Source: Mermis nigrescens
Taxonomy: Eukaryota > Nematoda > Enoplea > Mermithida > Mermithidae
Assembly (NCBI GenBank): GCA_036768485.1
Contig: JAVLUZ010000142.1
Span: 21,480,290 to 21,544,289, forward strand
Direction of reading: 5' to 3'
Length of the DNA stretch: 64,000 nt
The notes under the pieces were generated by a model. That model worked only from the letters and a program-made list of their open reading frames with translations. It searched no databases and had not been told where the DNA came from. This document shows, piece by piece, positions 44,563-54,185 of this stretch (its first letter is position 1; every line of letters begins with the position of its first letter). A program made the translations under genes and the position numbers.

Positions 44563-44820
44563 ATTTCGAATGTGTAAGTGTTCTACTTACACACTTTACA
44601 CACTCATTGCTAACTCGGTATTGAGTGTAGACAAAAAAAGACGGGCATCGAATTTTTTAATTATCCATCGATTAAAAAAACCGCACCTCTCAGGTATGTG
44701 CCGTTGTTGCTGTGAGGAAGGGGACACAAATTTCGCACTCGCTATGATAAACATATAAGAAAAAAGGATGCCCAAGTATATGATAGGTAGCGCTATCGCA
44801 CTACCTATGATAACACGGGA
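44563..44820 (-). mobile_element. Helitron-type element H7, 5' part only
   Basis: On the minus strand it begins TCATAGGTAGTGCG (44820) preceded by A. The host flank TAACACGGGATCG is contiguous with ATATTTA in the unoccupied homologue at 22331/22332. The 5' module (CCGCACCTCTCAGG, AAATTTCGCACTCGC) and the first GTGTAAA words are present. The rest is lost at the tRNA fragment. Confidence 0.8.
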
Positions 44821-45149
44821 TCGTACATATTTGCAGGTAAGTGTATCTTTAGACAAAAGACCAGCAGTAGGTGGAGTGGACACCATAGGTAGGCAGCACC
44901 TAAATTCTGCGGGGGGGGGGGTTGTATGGTTCTTAAAGATTAAAAATGGTCTTAAAAATGGTGGTATGGCGGAAAAACGCCATATTCAACGTTTCTTATC
45001 GAGCACTATCCATTGGCATCAAAAAAAAATCGTGAACAAAAATTTCAAAAATCACGTGGACCTGTATTTCGCTTTTCTTTCTCTTTTTGCCACAGTTTAC
45101 TGTCTTGGCGCTGAGTTCACCCAAGTTTTCTTTTTCTTTGAGTCACAAT

Positions 45150-45397
45150 CATAGGTGGGCAGCACCGAAATCCTGGGGGGGGTGAAAAAATTTTTAAAGG
45201 TCAAAAAATGGTCTTAAAAGTGGTTGTATGGCGAAAAAAACACAATTTTTAGACGTTCCTCATCGAGCACTATCCAATGGCCTAAAAAAGCAAAAAAATT
45301 TTCAAAAATTGAATTCTGGGGGGGGTATTTTTATTTCTGGGGGGGTATTTCAACTTCTGGGGGTGCATACTACCCAAACCCCTCACGCCCATGTGTG
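45150..45397 (+). mobile_element. hAT-type MITE M4 with target duplication and empty site
   Basis: It starts CATAGGTGGGCAGCACC and ends ACGCCCATGTGTG, flanked by GTCACAAT (45142-45149 and 45398-45405). The homologous uninterrupted site reads TTTGAATCACAATTTTATT at 22660-22678, direct proof of insertion with 8-bp duplication. Confidence 0.95.
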
Positions 45398-46144
45398 GTC
45401 ACAATGTTATTTTCGATTTGAAGCTCGAAGACGGACTTCGTCAGATTTCACTCGACTATTTATTTAAATACGAGTTATACAACGATGTTCATCAATCTTG
45501 GAATCTTAAAATATAGTAAAACAGTAGAGGCAGTAGGTGGCACACGTATGTATGTAGAACATTGAATGTAAATGTGTATGTACTATGTTAGTCTTTATTT
45601 TTTCTAATGAGTATTCCAAACCCATGTATTCTTGGCATTCTCTTCTTTTCATTGTATTTCATAAATAAATTTAGAGATACTATTTGAATTTTTGTGATCC
45701 CAAGGTTTTAAGGAGCACCAAAGTAGATAGTCCCAAAACTACCTGAAAATCTTGGCTAGATATAAAGAGAAATCGTATAATTCTGCAGACGCTTATTCTT
45801 CAATTAAGTAGCTTAATCAACAGAAGATATAAATTTATCACTTTCGTTTCCATTGCTTCAAATATCGTTAAGTGTTTACAATAATGTCCCTAGAAATTAT
45901 AGATAACTAGTTGAGCTGTCCGGCGTTGTCCGGGCTGAACTTGGGCCTGATAGCTATATGGAATTGATATGTCTCTTGTATTTTTTATTTTTCAAGACTT
46001 TCGATGTTTTTGGGATATTTCTAAAAAAAAATTGTTGGTATAAACCATATTTTATTTTTTGAATTTTTTTAAAATGTCTTTTGTCAACCAGTTTTTTTGA
46101 TCAAATCCATATTTTTGACGTTACAGAATGGTTTTGAAAATTAT

Positions 46145-46425
46145 TTAGCAATAATCATATTTTTGATGTTCTGGGATGTTCTGGAAATTTTTTTAATAAA
46201 ACCCATATTTTTGATGTTTTTAGATGTTTTGGAAAATTTTTTTCGTCAAACCATATTTTTGATGTTTTAGGATGTTTTGGAAAATTTTTTTTAATCAAAC
46301 CCATATTTTTGATGTTTTGGAAAATTTTTTTCGTCAAACCATATTTTTGATGTTTTAGGATGTTTTGGAAAATTTTTTTGGTCAAACCATATTTTTGATG
46401 CTTTAAAAATTTTTTGTTTGTTGTA
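46145..46425. repeat. Minisatellite, ~35-50-bp units
   Basis: The phrase CATATTTTTGATGTTTT followed by GGATGTTTTGGAAAATTTTT recurs about six times with small length changes. The periodic minus frame here is an artefact. Confidence 0.9.
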
Positions 46426-46439
46426 GCAAAGGGTGTCAT

Positions 46440-46770
46440 ATATCACGTGATATCTCATATCACTCATATGTTATAGCTGATGGTATCTCTTATCTTATTT
46501 CACGGCATGTTATGGCACAGACAGGGTATCTATATCACACCTATCTTATAGCATTGCCTATCTCGTAGCACAGGGTATCTTATATCCCATACTACCTTAT
46601 AGCATTGCCTATATTGTAGCACGGGGTATCTTATATCACGTCCTATCTTATAGTATTGCCTATCCTGTAGCACAGGGTATCTTATATTAGGTCCTATCTT
46701 ATAGCATCGCCTATCTTGTTGCACATAGTATCTCATACCATGCCTATCTTATAAAATTGCCTATGTTATA
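46440..46770. repeat. Minisatellite, ~45-60-bp units
   Basis: Repeats of GGGTATCTTATATCAC, CCTATCTTATAGCATTG and CCTATCTTGTAGCACA, about six units with substitutions. It follows the previous minisatellite directly. Confidence 0.9.
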
Positions 46771-47684
46771 GCATTATTTGGTTAAACCCGTATTTTGATG
46801 TTTCTCAGTCCCGACCAATGCTATAACATATAACAATGTACATAGTGTCGCCAGGCATGCTCCCCTTGGCAGGGTATCCCTATACAAACAGTATAAACTG
46901 AGTTTTGAAAAAAATAGCAAAAAATCGGCCATCTCCCGAGATCGTGGAGGCTTATAGCACAGGGGCCAAATCCCGCTCCGTCCCTGCCCAGGGCCAATAG
47001 GTGCGTTTGTCAAAATTTCAAAATCGCTACTACACCCCCAGCCGGTAGGCCGAGCTCGGGCCAAACCGCCAGCCCACCAAGTATTATGGGGCCGGAGCTA
47101 ACCCCGGACATACAAACACACTTTCACAAATATATAGTAGATTACGAGGAAAACATGCTATTTCTTCGCGACTCAAGCGGAGACAATTTTCAATTTAATT
47201 CACACTGGCAGGCAGGGTTGTCAAGTTGAAGTTTCCCCCATTTGGGGTTTTTTGAGGGCGTTGGAGGCATTTTTTAGCGATTAAGGTTTTTTTGCAGCCA
47301 TGCTTAACAATTGGTTGGGGGGAGGGTTCAGACAGTTTGAGGTTAACGTTTTAAGTTTTCTGACAAAAGCACTTGGCAACACTACTGACTGGCCACGCGA
47401 AAGCGCACAAAACGGCAATATAGCCGATTATTTTCAAAAAATACTAACGCATTAGTTGTCTAATGGGTTGTCATTAGTTGTCATTAGTTGTCTAATGGGT
47501 TGTCTAAACCGCACTGCGCTGAATTGTTCGATTGTTCGAACGAATTAGTTAAAGCGTGCTAAAATAGGTTGAAACACGATTGCAGCGCTGGCTACATTAC
47601 ACTCTTTCATAGGTATACCTAGCATAACGGTATACGTAGCTTAAGTTAACAATGACGTGCCTACACATGCGTATGACAACATAA

Positions 47685-47708
47685 TCTTAGGTAGCGCGAT
47701 AGCGCTAC
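47685..47708 (+). mobile_element. Helitron 5' terminus relic
   Basis: TCTTAGGTAGCGCGATAGCG after A at the end of unit B, at the host position corresponding to 23603. The Helitron body is absent; the sequence switches to a MITE at GATAGGTGGGCC. Confidence 0.7.
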
Positions 47709-48194
47709 GATAGGTGGGCCGCACCAAAGTTTTGGGGGGTGCAGGTTTTTTAAAAAGTCAAAATTGGCCTTAAAAATCGTGGTATGCACACCTGGGCGTG
47801 GGGGGGGGTTCGGGGGTATGCATCGCCCAGAAATCAGAATACCACCCAGAATTCAATTTTTGAAATTTTTTCCGTGTTTTTCGCAATTTTTTGATGCCAA
47901 TGGATAGTGTTTGATGAGAAACGTCGAAAAATTGTGTTTTTATTGCCATACCACCATTTTTGAGGTCATTTTTTGACCTTCAAAAAATTTTGCACCCCCC
48001 AGAATTCCCTTGCTGCCCACGTATTGTGGTATGGTGAAAAGACACCATTTTTCAGCGTTTCTCATCGAGCACTATCCATTGGCATCAAAAAATTGCGAAA
48101 AAAAAACAAAAAAATTTCAAAAATTGAATTCTGGGGGAGGGGTATTTTGGTTTCTGGGGGTGCGCATACCCCAAACCCTCCACGCCCATGTATG
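47709..48194 (+). mobile_element. CAYACSTGGGC MITE M9, interrupted by a second MITE
   Basis: The plus-oriented element starts GATAGGTGGGCCGCACC and ends CACGCCCATGTATG. Its sequence stops at GTGGTATG (47786) and resumes at GTGGTATGGTGAAAAGAC (48026), the inner MITE being between. Confidence 0.88.
47787..48025 (-). mobile_element. CAYACSTGGGC MITE M10 inserted in M9
   Basis: It starts CACACCTGGGCGTGGGG and ends GCTGCCCACGTATT, flanked by GTGGTATG on both sides (47779-47786 and 48026-48033). Same family, opposite orientation, 239 bp. Confidence 0.93.
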
Positions 48195-48225
48195 CTTCTT
48201 AAGCGGCTCTGACATGGTCGATATC

Positions 48226-48402
48226 GCAGATTTTTGTCCGTGATATCGGCGAGCGACATCGCCCATATCGTCGATAAAAGTCGGCGATATAGCCGATGTC
48301 GCCGACACCACCGATTTTTTGTCGGCGATATCGCCGATATCGCAGACAAAAGTAGGTAATATCGGCGACATCGCCGACAAAAATCGGCGATATCATCGAC
48401 AT
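48226..48402. repeat. Second GATATCGCC/TCGGCGATAT cluster
   Basis: A run of TCGGCGATAT, GATATCGCCGA and related permutations (at about 48245, 48285, 48322, 48361, 48384), with words such as CAGACAAAAGT shared with the cluster at 17603-17802. It sits between a MITE and a T MITE; the first cluster also borders a T MITE (17391-17554). Confidence 0.85.
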
Positions 48403-48413
48403 TTGCGGGCTTC

Positions 48414-48582
48414 GTAGTCTATTTCATACAAGTTAAATCATAAGTTTTACAATTATCTCCGACATAGGTAGGTACATACAATGACTGATTGCGATTATAG
48501 CATTGATCTAATACATAATTATCGTAACTCTCGGCTTACTGCGGATGAGAATTCTTAAAATTTATGCATGAAGTTGTAAAAG
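48414..48582. mobile_element. Small TIR element (MITE T4)
   Basis: Inverted orientation of T1. It starts GTAGTCTATTTCATACAAGT and ends TTATGCATGAAGTTGTAAAA, with the centre TAATTATCGTAACTC. More diverged than T1-T3. Confidence 0.55.
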
Positions 48583-49815
48583 GTCACAGTAAAACTTTAC
48601 ACGCTCACTGCCAACCGGGTTATATGTTAAAAAATGGCGACATCGAACTTTTTTATTATGTATATCTATTAAAAAACGCACCTCCCATATGGTGCCGTTA
48701 TATTTGTAGATAGTGTATCTACACGTGCCGTTTACACTTACGGCTAAAACGCACTTTATCGCGTTTATTTTGACCATCCGGTCTTTGGTTTACCATTCTG
48801 GCGTTCCAACCACCTAATAGCGATTAGTTCGCAGTCGGACGGACTCCGACAGTAGGACGTGAGGAGGCTACCCAGCCAAGCAGCGTTGATTGGTAGGACT
48901 TTACATCGCGTACGTGTTGCGAGGGACAAGCAGCGCGAGTTGCCTGTGGAAAGTATATACATCCCCTTTTCTTTACATACAAATCATAGGCGACATAACT
49001 GCTAATCACGTTAAGCCTGTGCAGAGATCGGAAAAAAACCATAGCGCAAGTAGCGCTCTTAAGTGACATAAAAATATAATCTTTTTCATTTTCTGTAATT
49101 CCCCCTTCCTACCATTATTCGTGTGGTTGGGTCGCGTTTTAGTGCTATATTGGTTTGGCGTGTCTTCTTCGACTTTGTGAACGCCTTCTTTTTAATTCAT
49201 TTGTTTGGTGTAGATAAAATTAGATAGCAACTAACTAGAGGTGAATTATATCGCAGGTTTTGTATTTATTGTTCAGAGTGCTATTGGAACCGAAATTCGT
49301 AATTTGTTTCGCCATAGGTAGTCTAGTGTGAAACCTTTCAATTCCTTTCACGAAAAATATTCTTTTGGTCTTAAATAGGTCCAAGGACCTCGGGTAAACC
49401 TCACAGTTATCTAATTACTCCTGTGTTGGGTACTGCGATCGGAATTTCCCTCCCGCAATCTCCTTAGGTACCGGACCAGCTACGTCCGAGATTTTAGGTT
49501 CTAGGTATTCAGGGTCGAGAGGTTGAATAAAGGTTGATTGCCGTAGCACCCAGACCAGCGCTAAGTGTAGCAAGGTACTTAGGTAAGCCCTGAAATCGTG
49601 GGTTGTTGTTTTCGTAGTTGTTTGTGAGTAGGGTATCTTACCCGGCGGCATGCTGTCGGTTTAGGTATCCGTACATACATACTGCAAGTACTTAACCAGC
49701 AAGTCCCTAGCGACGCGGCTTATGTTACATTGATAACTCGAAAGCTCTTAAACGCCCATAAGTTACATATTTGTAGGGGGTGGCACAGGTGCTAGGGTTA
49801 TCCAAGTAGGTACTG
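48583..49815 (-). mobile_element. Helitron 5' module split by an LTR-like repeat
   Basis: 48590-48704 (ACTTTACACGCTCACTGCC, AAAACGCACCTCCCATATG, GTGCCGTTATATT) and 49768-49810 (TATTTGTAGGGGGTGGCACA, GGGTTATCCAAGTA) together rebuild the module seen intact at 32660-32745. The terminal palindrome is missing after CCAAGTAGGTA. Confidence 0.65.
48705..49767 (-). repeat. LTR-like repeat, copy 5, best bounded (1,063 bp)
   Basis: It interrupts the Helitron module, so both edges are visible: TGTAGATAGTG at left and AGTTACA at right, flanked by TATT (48701-48704 and 49768-49771). In minus orientation it starts TGTAACTTATGGGCG, and carries GGCTTACCTAAGTACCTTGC, CACTTAGCGCTGGTCTGGG and GGTCCTTGGACCTATTTAAG. 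TG...CA ends and a 4-bp duplication fit a solo LTR. However, the outer 5 bases also match the target (TGTAG), so a 9-10-bp duplication of a DNA transposon fits equally. Frames at 48824-49069 and 49415-49651 are unrecognised. Confidence 0.55.
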
Positions 49816-50392
49816 TAACGGCCGGATGTATGTATATTTTAGAGATTGCACTTCTAACGTTTTCTTAAATTTCTTCTTTGATATGCTCCTGCTTATTTTT
49901 TGCCGTAAGCCAATTCTGTTTTTGAGCATCGTTATTTTCGCTGGTCTTCCGTCCAATGTTTCACTACGCTGAACAACCAAAGAACCATATGTAATATTAT
50001 TCACAGACAAGGTACCTACAGATTGTTCAAACAACAATTATTTGTTAATCTTTTCCCAGGTTCGTTCATACCGTAACCTTTTCGCATGGAGTAATCGTAC
50101 GTAACTAGGTTACAGTAATTGTGCAAGTACCTGCAGTAAAAATCCCTATTGTGTACCTTTATACGGTAATGCTCTTATTGTTTTAGGTAAGACGTAGGAA
50201 CGTACATATGTAGGTACCTATATGTTTTCTAAGAACGTGCATCCTAAGGTAGTGCGCAACACATTACAATACATATTTTTCGATCTTTTTGACTCGCACT
50301 TTTTCGTATTTAGTTTTTTTGGGAAGACGTATTTGGTTGCAAAGCTTTTTACGATCAGGCGTGTGTCGAATCGTCGGTTTTGTTAGATTTTC
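49816..50392. other. No recognised feature; one unexplained frame
   Basis: A minus frame at 49798-50037 has a protein-like composition (NITYGSLVVQRSETLDGR, KNRIGLRQKISRSISKKKF) but no known domain, and overlaps the Helitron edge. The rest is AT-rich. Confidence 0.3.
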
Positions 50393-51399
50393 CGGCCCAA
50401 CCCGTAAATCCTACTAATGAAAAAGATAGGGAGAAAGAAAAAGCATGATAAGCATAGGTAACCACACACGGAGCCTGGACCATAACAATCATTAGTAACA
50501 AAACCCGGAGCCCAATCATTAGTAACAAAACCCGGAGCCTGGGAGAAACGGGAGAAACGACAAAACCGTGATACGCATAGGTAACCACACCGGGAGCCTG
50601 GGAGAAACGGGAGAAACGGAGAAACCATGGTAAGTATAGGTGACCACACCCGGAAACTGGGAGAAACGGGAGAAACGGTGAAACCATGATAAGCATAGGT
50701 AACAACACCCGGAGCCTGAGAGAAACGGGAGAAACGGCGAAACCATGATAAGCATAGGTAACCACACCGGGAGCCTGGGAGAAACGGGAGAAACGGAGAA
50801 ACCATGGTAAGTATAGGTGACCACACCCGGAAACTGGGAGAAACGGCGAAACCATGATAAGCATAGGTAACCACGCCCGATGCCTGGGAGAAACGGGAGA
50901 AACGGCGAAACCATGATAAGCATAGGTAACCACGCCCGGAGCCTGGGAGAAACGGGAGAAACGGCGAAACCATGATAAGCATAGGTAACCACACCGGGAG
51001 CCTGGGAGAAACTGGGAGAAACGGGAGAAACGGCGAAACCAGGATAAGCACGGAGAAACGTTTCTCCCGGGAGAAACGTTTCTCCGGGTGTACATATGTA
51101 CATAGTTACCTAAGCTTATCATGGTTTCGCCGTTTCTCCCGTTTCTCCCAGTCTCCGGGTGTGGTTACCTATATTTATCATGGTTTACCCGGAGACTGGG
51201 AGAAACGGGAGAAACAGCGAAACCATGAAAAGCATCAACCACACTCGGAGAAACGTTTCTCCCGGGAGAAACGTTTCTCCCACCCGGGAAAATTTTGATG
51301 GGAGAAACGGGAGAAACGTTTCTCCCTCCGGGGAAATTTTGATGGGAGAAACGTTTCTCCCACCGGGGGAAACACTAGTAGGATTTACGGGTTGGCCCG
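50393..51399. mobile_element. Palindromic minisatellite bounded by terminal inverted repeats
   Basis: Outer arms: GGCCCAACCCGTAAATCC (50394) and its inverse GGATTTACGGGTTGGCCC (51381-51398), ~26 bp with two mismatches. Inside, ~65-75-bp units (CATAGGTAACCACACC, GGGAGCCTGGGAGAAACGG, GAGAAACGGCGAAACCATG) repeat about nine times from 50440 to 51050. After several perfect palindromes GGAGAAACGTTTCTCC (51055-51085) the unit appears in inverse orientation, then forward again, to 51375. The long minus frames here (up to 255 codons) are repeat artefacts. No transposase. Confidence 0.88.
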
Positions 51400-51934
51400 A
51401 TTTTCCAGCCTGTTGTAGATAGAAAGATGTAAAATAAAAGCTGCACGAATCAACATTTTCGTTTTTCGGCTAATTCAAATTGAGCTCCGGGCTCTTACGT
51501 ACGCGGCCCGTGACAGTACATACAAGGTAGGCGCTAAAGCGCTACCTATGCTTACAATTTTTCATAAGACTTCATATGATTATCAGTTGTCAGTATCATG
51601 ATTGCTGCTTCTGTTTTAATCGCTTTTGTAAGCGATTCGCATCGATTTAACAATTTCGCGATGCACAAAAATTCGTGAAATAGACTATGTTGATATGCCC
51701 CTACTCTGTCATCTAACGGAGAAATAGGATAGCAATAAGACATTTGCCTATCGCGCGATTTCGTGTACCAGGTTACCAAAATAGATTAAATTTCTATTCG
51801 GAGATATACATTTGTATATGTATGAGCAGGCCAATTAATTTGCGTTTTTCCCAGTCTATCCTGATTTACTGTTGTTCATTTATTTTTCACGCGTAGGCAG
51901 CGCCGCCGGCGCCGCGCACACGGTGTGGGCGTGG
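51400..51934. other. Mostly unassigned, with a Helitron-like hairpin
   Basis: GGTAGGCGCTAAAGCGCTACC at 51526-51548 resembles the Helitron 5' palindrome (minus), but TC is replaced and the neighbouring module is absent. A minus frame 51552-51779 (LDDRVGAYQHSLFHEF, RCESLTKAIKTEAAIMI) looks protein-like but is unrecognised. 51895-51930 is GC-rich. Confidence 0.35.
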
Positions 51935-52245
51935 GTAAAATCCGGAAATGGGAATGGGAATGGAAGATGGAAAATGGGTTAAACCGGAAATGGAAAATGG
52001 AAAATGGAAAATTGTCCATTTCCTTTATTTTCAACAGAAAATGGTTCATTTTCATAATTTTCGATCGTAAATGTCAAACTCATGTCTTTTTTCACCATAT
52101 TTATCTATTTTTGAAGAAATTTCGAAGGCGTAACTAAAAATGGAAAAGTCAGCAAAAAATAGGCTGAAGTTTCTAATATGGTTTTGTCTCCGATTTTCCT
52201 AAAAATAATTTTTTCTGATAGATTCTAGGACGCTGAGTCCAGAAA
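51935..52245 (+). repeat. Inverted copy of the retrotransposon 5' leader
   Basis: Plus-strand sequence from GGAAATGGAAAATGG tracts to TTCTGATAGATTCTAGGACG and CTGAGTCCAGAAA matches, in inverse orientation, 57390-57000, where it precedes the ORF1 start of the minus-strand retrotransposon. So a second 5' leader lies tail-side of the element. Confidence 0.7.
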
Positions 52246-53269
52246 TGAAAAGCGTTAAGGGGGCTGACGAGTATTTGTGGAGATAGAGCCCTTCAAACTT
52301 GCAAAAAACGTGATTATTTCAAAAACTATACAAATACAAATATTTTATTCTCGTCGCACAAAAAAGAACACAATAAGAAAAGAAACATTAATATACAATG
52401 AAATACAATTATAAATAAACATTCGACATGAATCATCATACAAAATCGAATACAAATACAAAAATACAAATATTTTATTTTCGTCGCACAAAAAAAGAAC
52501 ACAATAAGAAAAGAAACATTAATATACAATGAAATACAATTATAAATAAACATTCGACATGAATCATCATACAAAATCACATATTCTAAAAGCAAGAAAT
52601 TATTAATTAAAGTACATTTATACGAGATTAGTGCAAAAGACGAAGGTAGGCGCGCAGGCTAAATAAATTATGCACTTAGAACACGCCCCTAGCAAATACC
52701 CCGTTAGATCAACTTTTTTCAACTTTTCACGGAGGGAAGCAACACTAGGAGATCTTACAACAGCTTCAGGGAGAGAATTCCATACGTGAATCCACCTATT
52801 GGATAAATCATACCCACGAACATCAAGCTGAAAAGGAGTGCATTCACATTTCATTGAATTTTGAGCACGCGTGCTGTTTTCACAAAAAGTAAAAAAGTCG
52901 GCTTGCTGCAAAACGCATCTACCACTCAATATCTGATACATCATACACAGATCACTACGCAATCTGCGAATCTCCAGGCTATCCAATTCTAAGGAACTGA
53001 GTCTTTCAGCATAAGAAAGTCCCCGAAATCCAATAATTTTACGTGTAAATTTCCTTTGAACATTTTCGATCATTGAAACATGGGTCTTACGGTATGGATT
53101 CCAAACAGTGCTACAATACTCAAGAAGCGGTCTGACGTAAACAGTAAAAGCCCTAGACATATTTAGTTTATTTTTAGAAGCAAATGATTTCGATATTAGC
53201 ATAGCCCTAGCATAAGCTCTACAGCGTTATATCATTATAGTGGAAATTAAAATCAAGTTTACTTGATAC

Positions 53270-54185
53270 TAGAGCTGTGCTGGGGCCAGGCCCCGGCCCC
53301 GGCGCCGGGGCCTAGGCCCCAGCCCCGGCGCCGAGGGCCTAGGCCCCAGCCCCGGCGCCGGGCCTAGGCCCGGCCCCGGGCCGGGCCAGGCTGGCCCCGG
53401 CACCGGGGCCGGGGTCAATGTTAGAGTTGATTATAATGTAGAAAATTGATAATGTTTTGGGCAGATTTACCTTCAAACTCAATTTCAAGCAAACCACAGA
53501 TCTTGCTAATTCAAATCTTTATTTCACTATGTCAGATTGGTGCAAATTTCTAGTTAATAATCAAAATTGACATATTTTAAATTGCAATTCATATAGACGA
53601 GCATTTCCAGCTTGCTTGGTAGCAGACAGCTACGTCTATCAGAACAAATAGAATAATAAGCCTAAAAAAGTGCAAAGTAAAGCACATTGAAAAACGCATC
53701 CAAGTCAGAGGAGTTAAATCCATACATGGGCAGCTCAAAAATTCTAGGGGGTCCAACATTTTTCAAAGTCAAAAAGTGCCTGATAATATATGGTAGAGCG
53801 AAAAAAAGACCGTTTTCTCGCGTCTCTCAATGAGCTATCCATTAGCATCAAAAAACCGCAGAAAAACAAAAAATTCTGAAAATCAATTTCTGGGGGGTCT
53901 AGCGGATTTTGGGGGGGAGAATGAGAATTCTGGGGGTCTGGATCCCCCGATGCCCATGTTCTGTTATATCTTGTAATCCGAGCAAATATTAACGCTTGAC
54001 GTGCATATCTACAAACAAGAATATATGCATAGGTACATTACATATAAGGGGTAGGGCAGGGTCGTACTATGAGTATGGTAAAGCAAGCTATTATTGGCCC
54101 CGGCCAGGCCCGGCCCCGGCCCCGGCACCGGGGCCTAGGCCCCGGCCCCGGCCCCGGCAAAAAAGGCGGCCCCGGCACAGCTCTA
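53270..54185. mobile_element. Non-autonomous hAT element (916 bp) inside the RT gene
   Basis: Terminal repeats TAGAGCTGTGC...GCACAGCTCTA, flanked by CTTGATAC on both sides (53262-53269 and 54186-54193). Removing it rejoins the RT reading (VYVSS then KLDF). Both ends are GC-rich CCCCGGC repeats (53282-53415 and 54095-54175), very unlike the AT-rich surroundings. A MITE lies inside at 53721-53958. No transposase. Confidence 0.95.
53721..53958 (+). mobile_element. Diverged CAYACSTGGGC MITE inside the hAT element
   Basis: It starts CATACATGGGCAGCTC and ends GATGCCCATG, with the family interior (GCGAAAAAAAGACCG, ATTAGCATCAAAAAACC, GGGGGGTCTAGCGG). No clear target duplication. Confidence 0.75.

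Larger units (their letters stand above)
45907..47140. mobile_element. 1.23-kb insertion carrying two minisatellites and a GC-rich end
   Basis: It interrupts unit B: the empty homologue reads TTATAGATAATTACGAGG at 23172, while here ATAGATAAC and ATTACGAGG are separated. Ends carry inverted subterminal motifs TGTCCGGCGTTGTCCGG (45918) and, inverted from 47108, TGTCCGGGGTTAGCTCCGG. No clean target duplication is seen. A minus frame at 46774-47064 (SDFEILTNAPIGPGQGRSG) is not recognised and runs into the minisatellite. Class unknown; subterminal GC repeats would suit a CACTA- or MULE-like non-autonomous element. Confidence 0.7.
44821..47684. repeat. Segmental duplication unit B, copy 2, with two extra insertions
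   Basis: It is the homologue of 22332-23602, extended by the MITE at 45150-45397 and the insert at 45907-47140. It begins with ATCGTACATATTTGCAGG and a truncated G-rich MITE (44884-45055). An internal tandem of TGTCATTAGT (47468-47500) is specific to this copy. Confidence 0.85.

Noticed and set aside
46155..46439. 94-codon minus frame with periodic KTSKIW...KNFPKH
   Set aside because: Translation of the 35-50-bp minisatellite.
50355..51122. 255-codon minus-strand open frame with repeated YAYHGF/SPFLPFLPG segments
   Set aside because: It is the translation of the ~70-bp minisatellite in three overlapping frames; no start context or non-repetitive domain.
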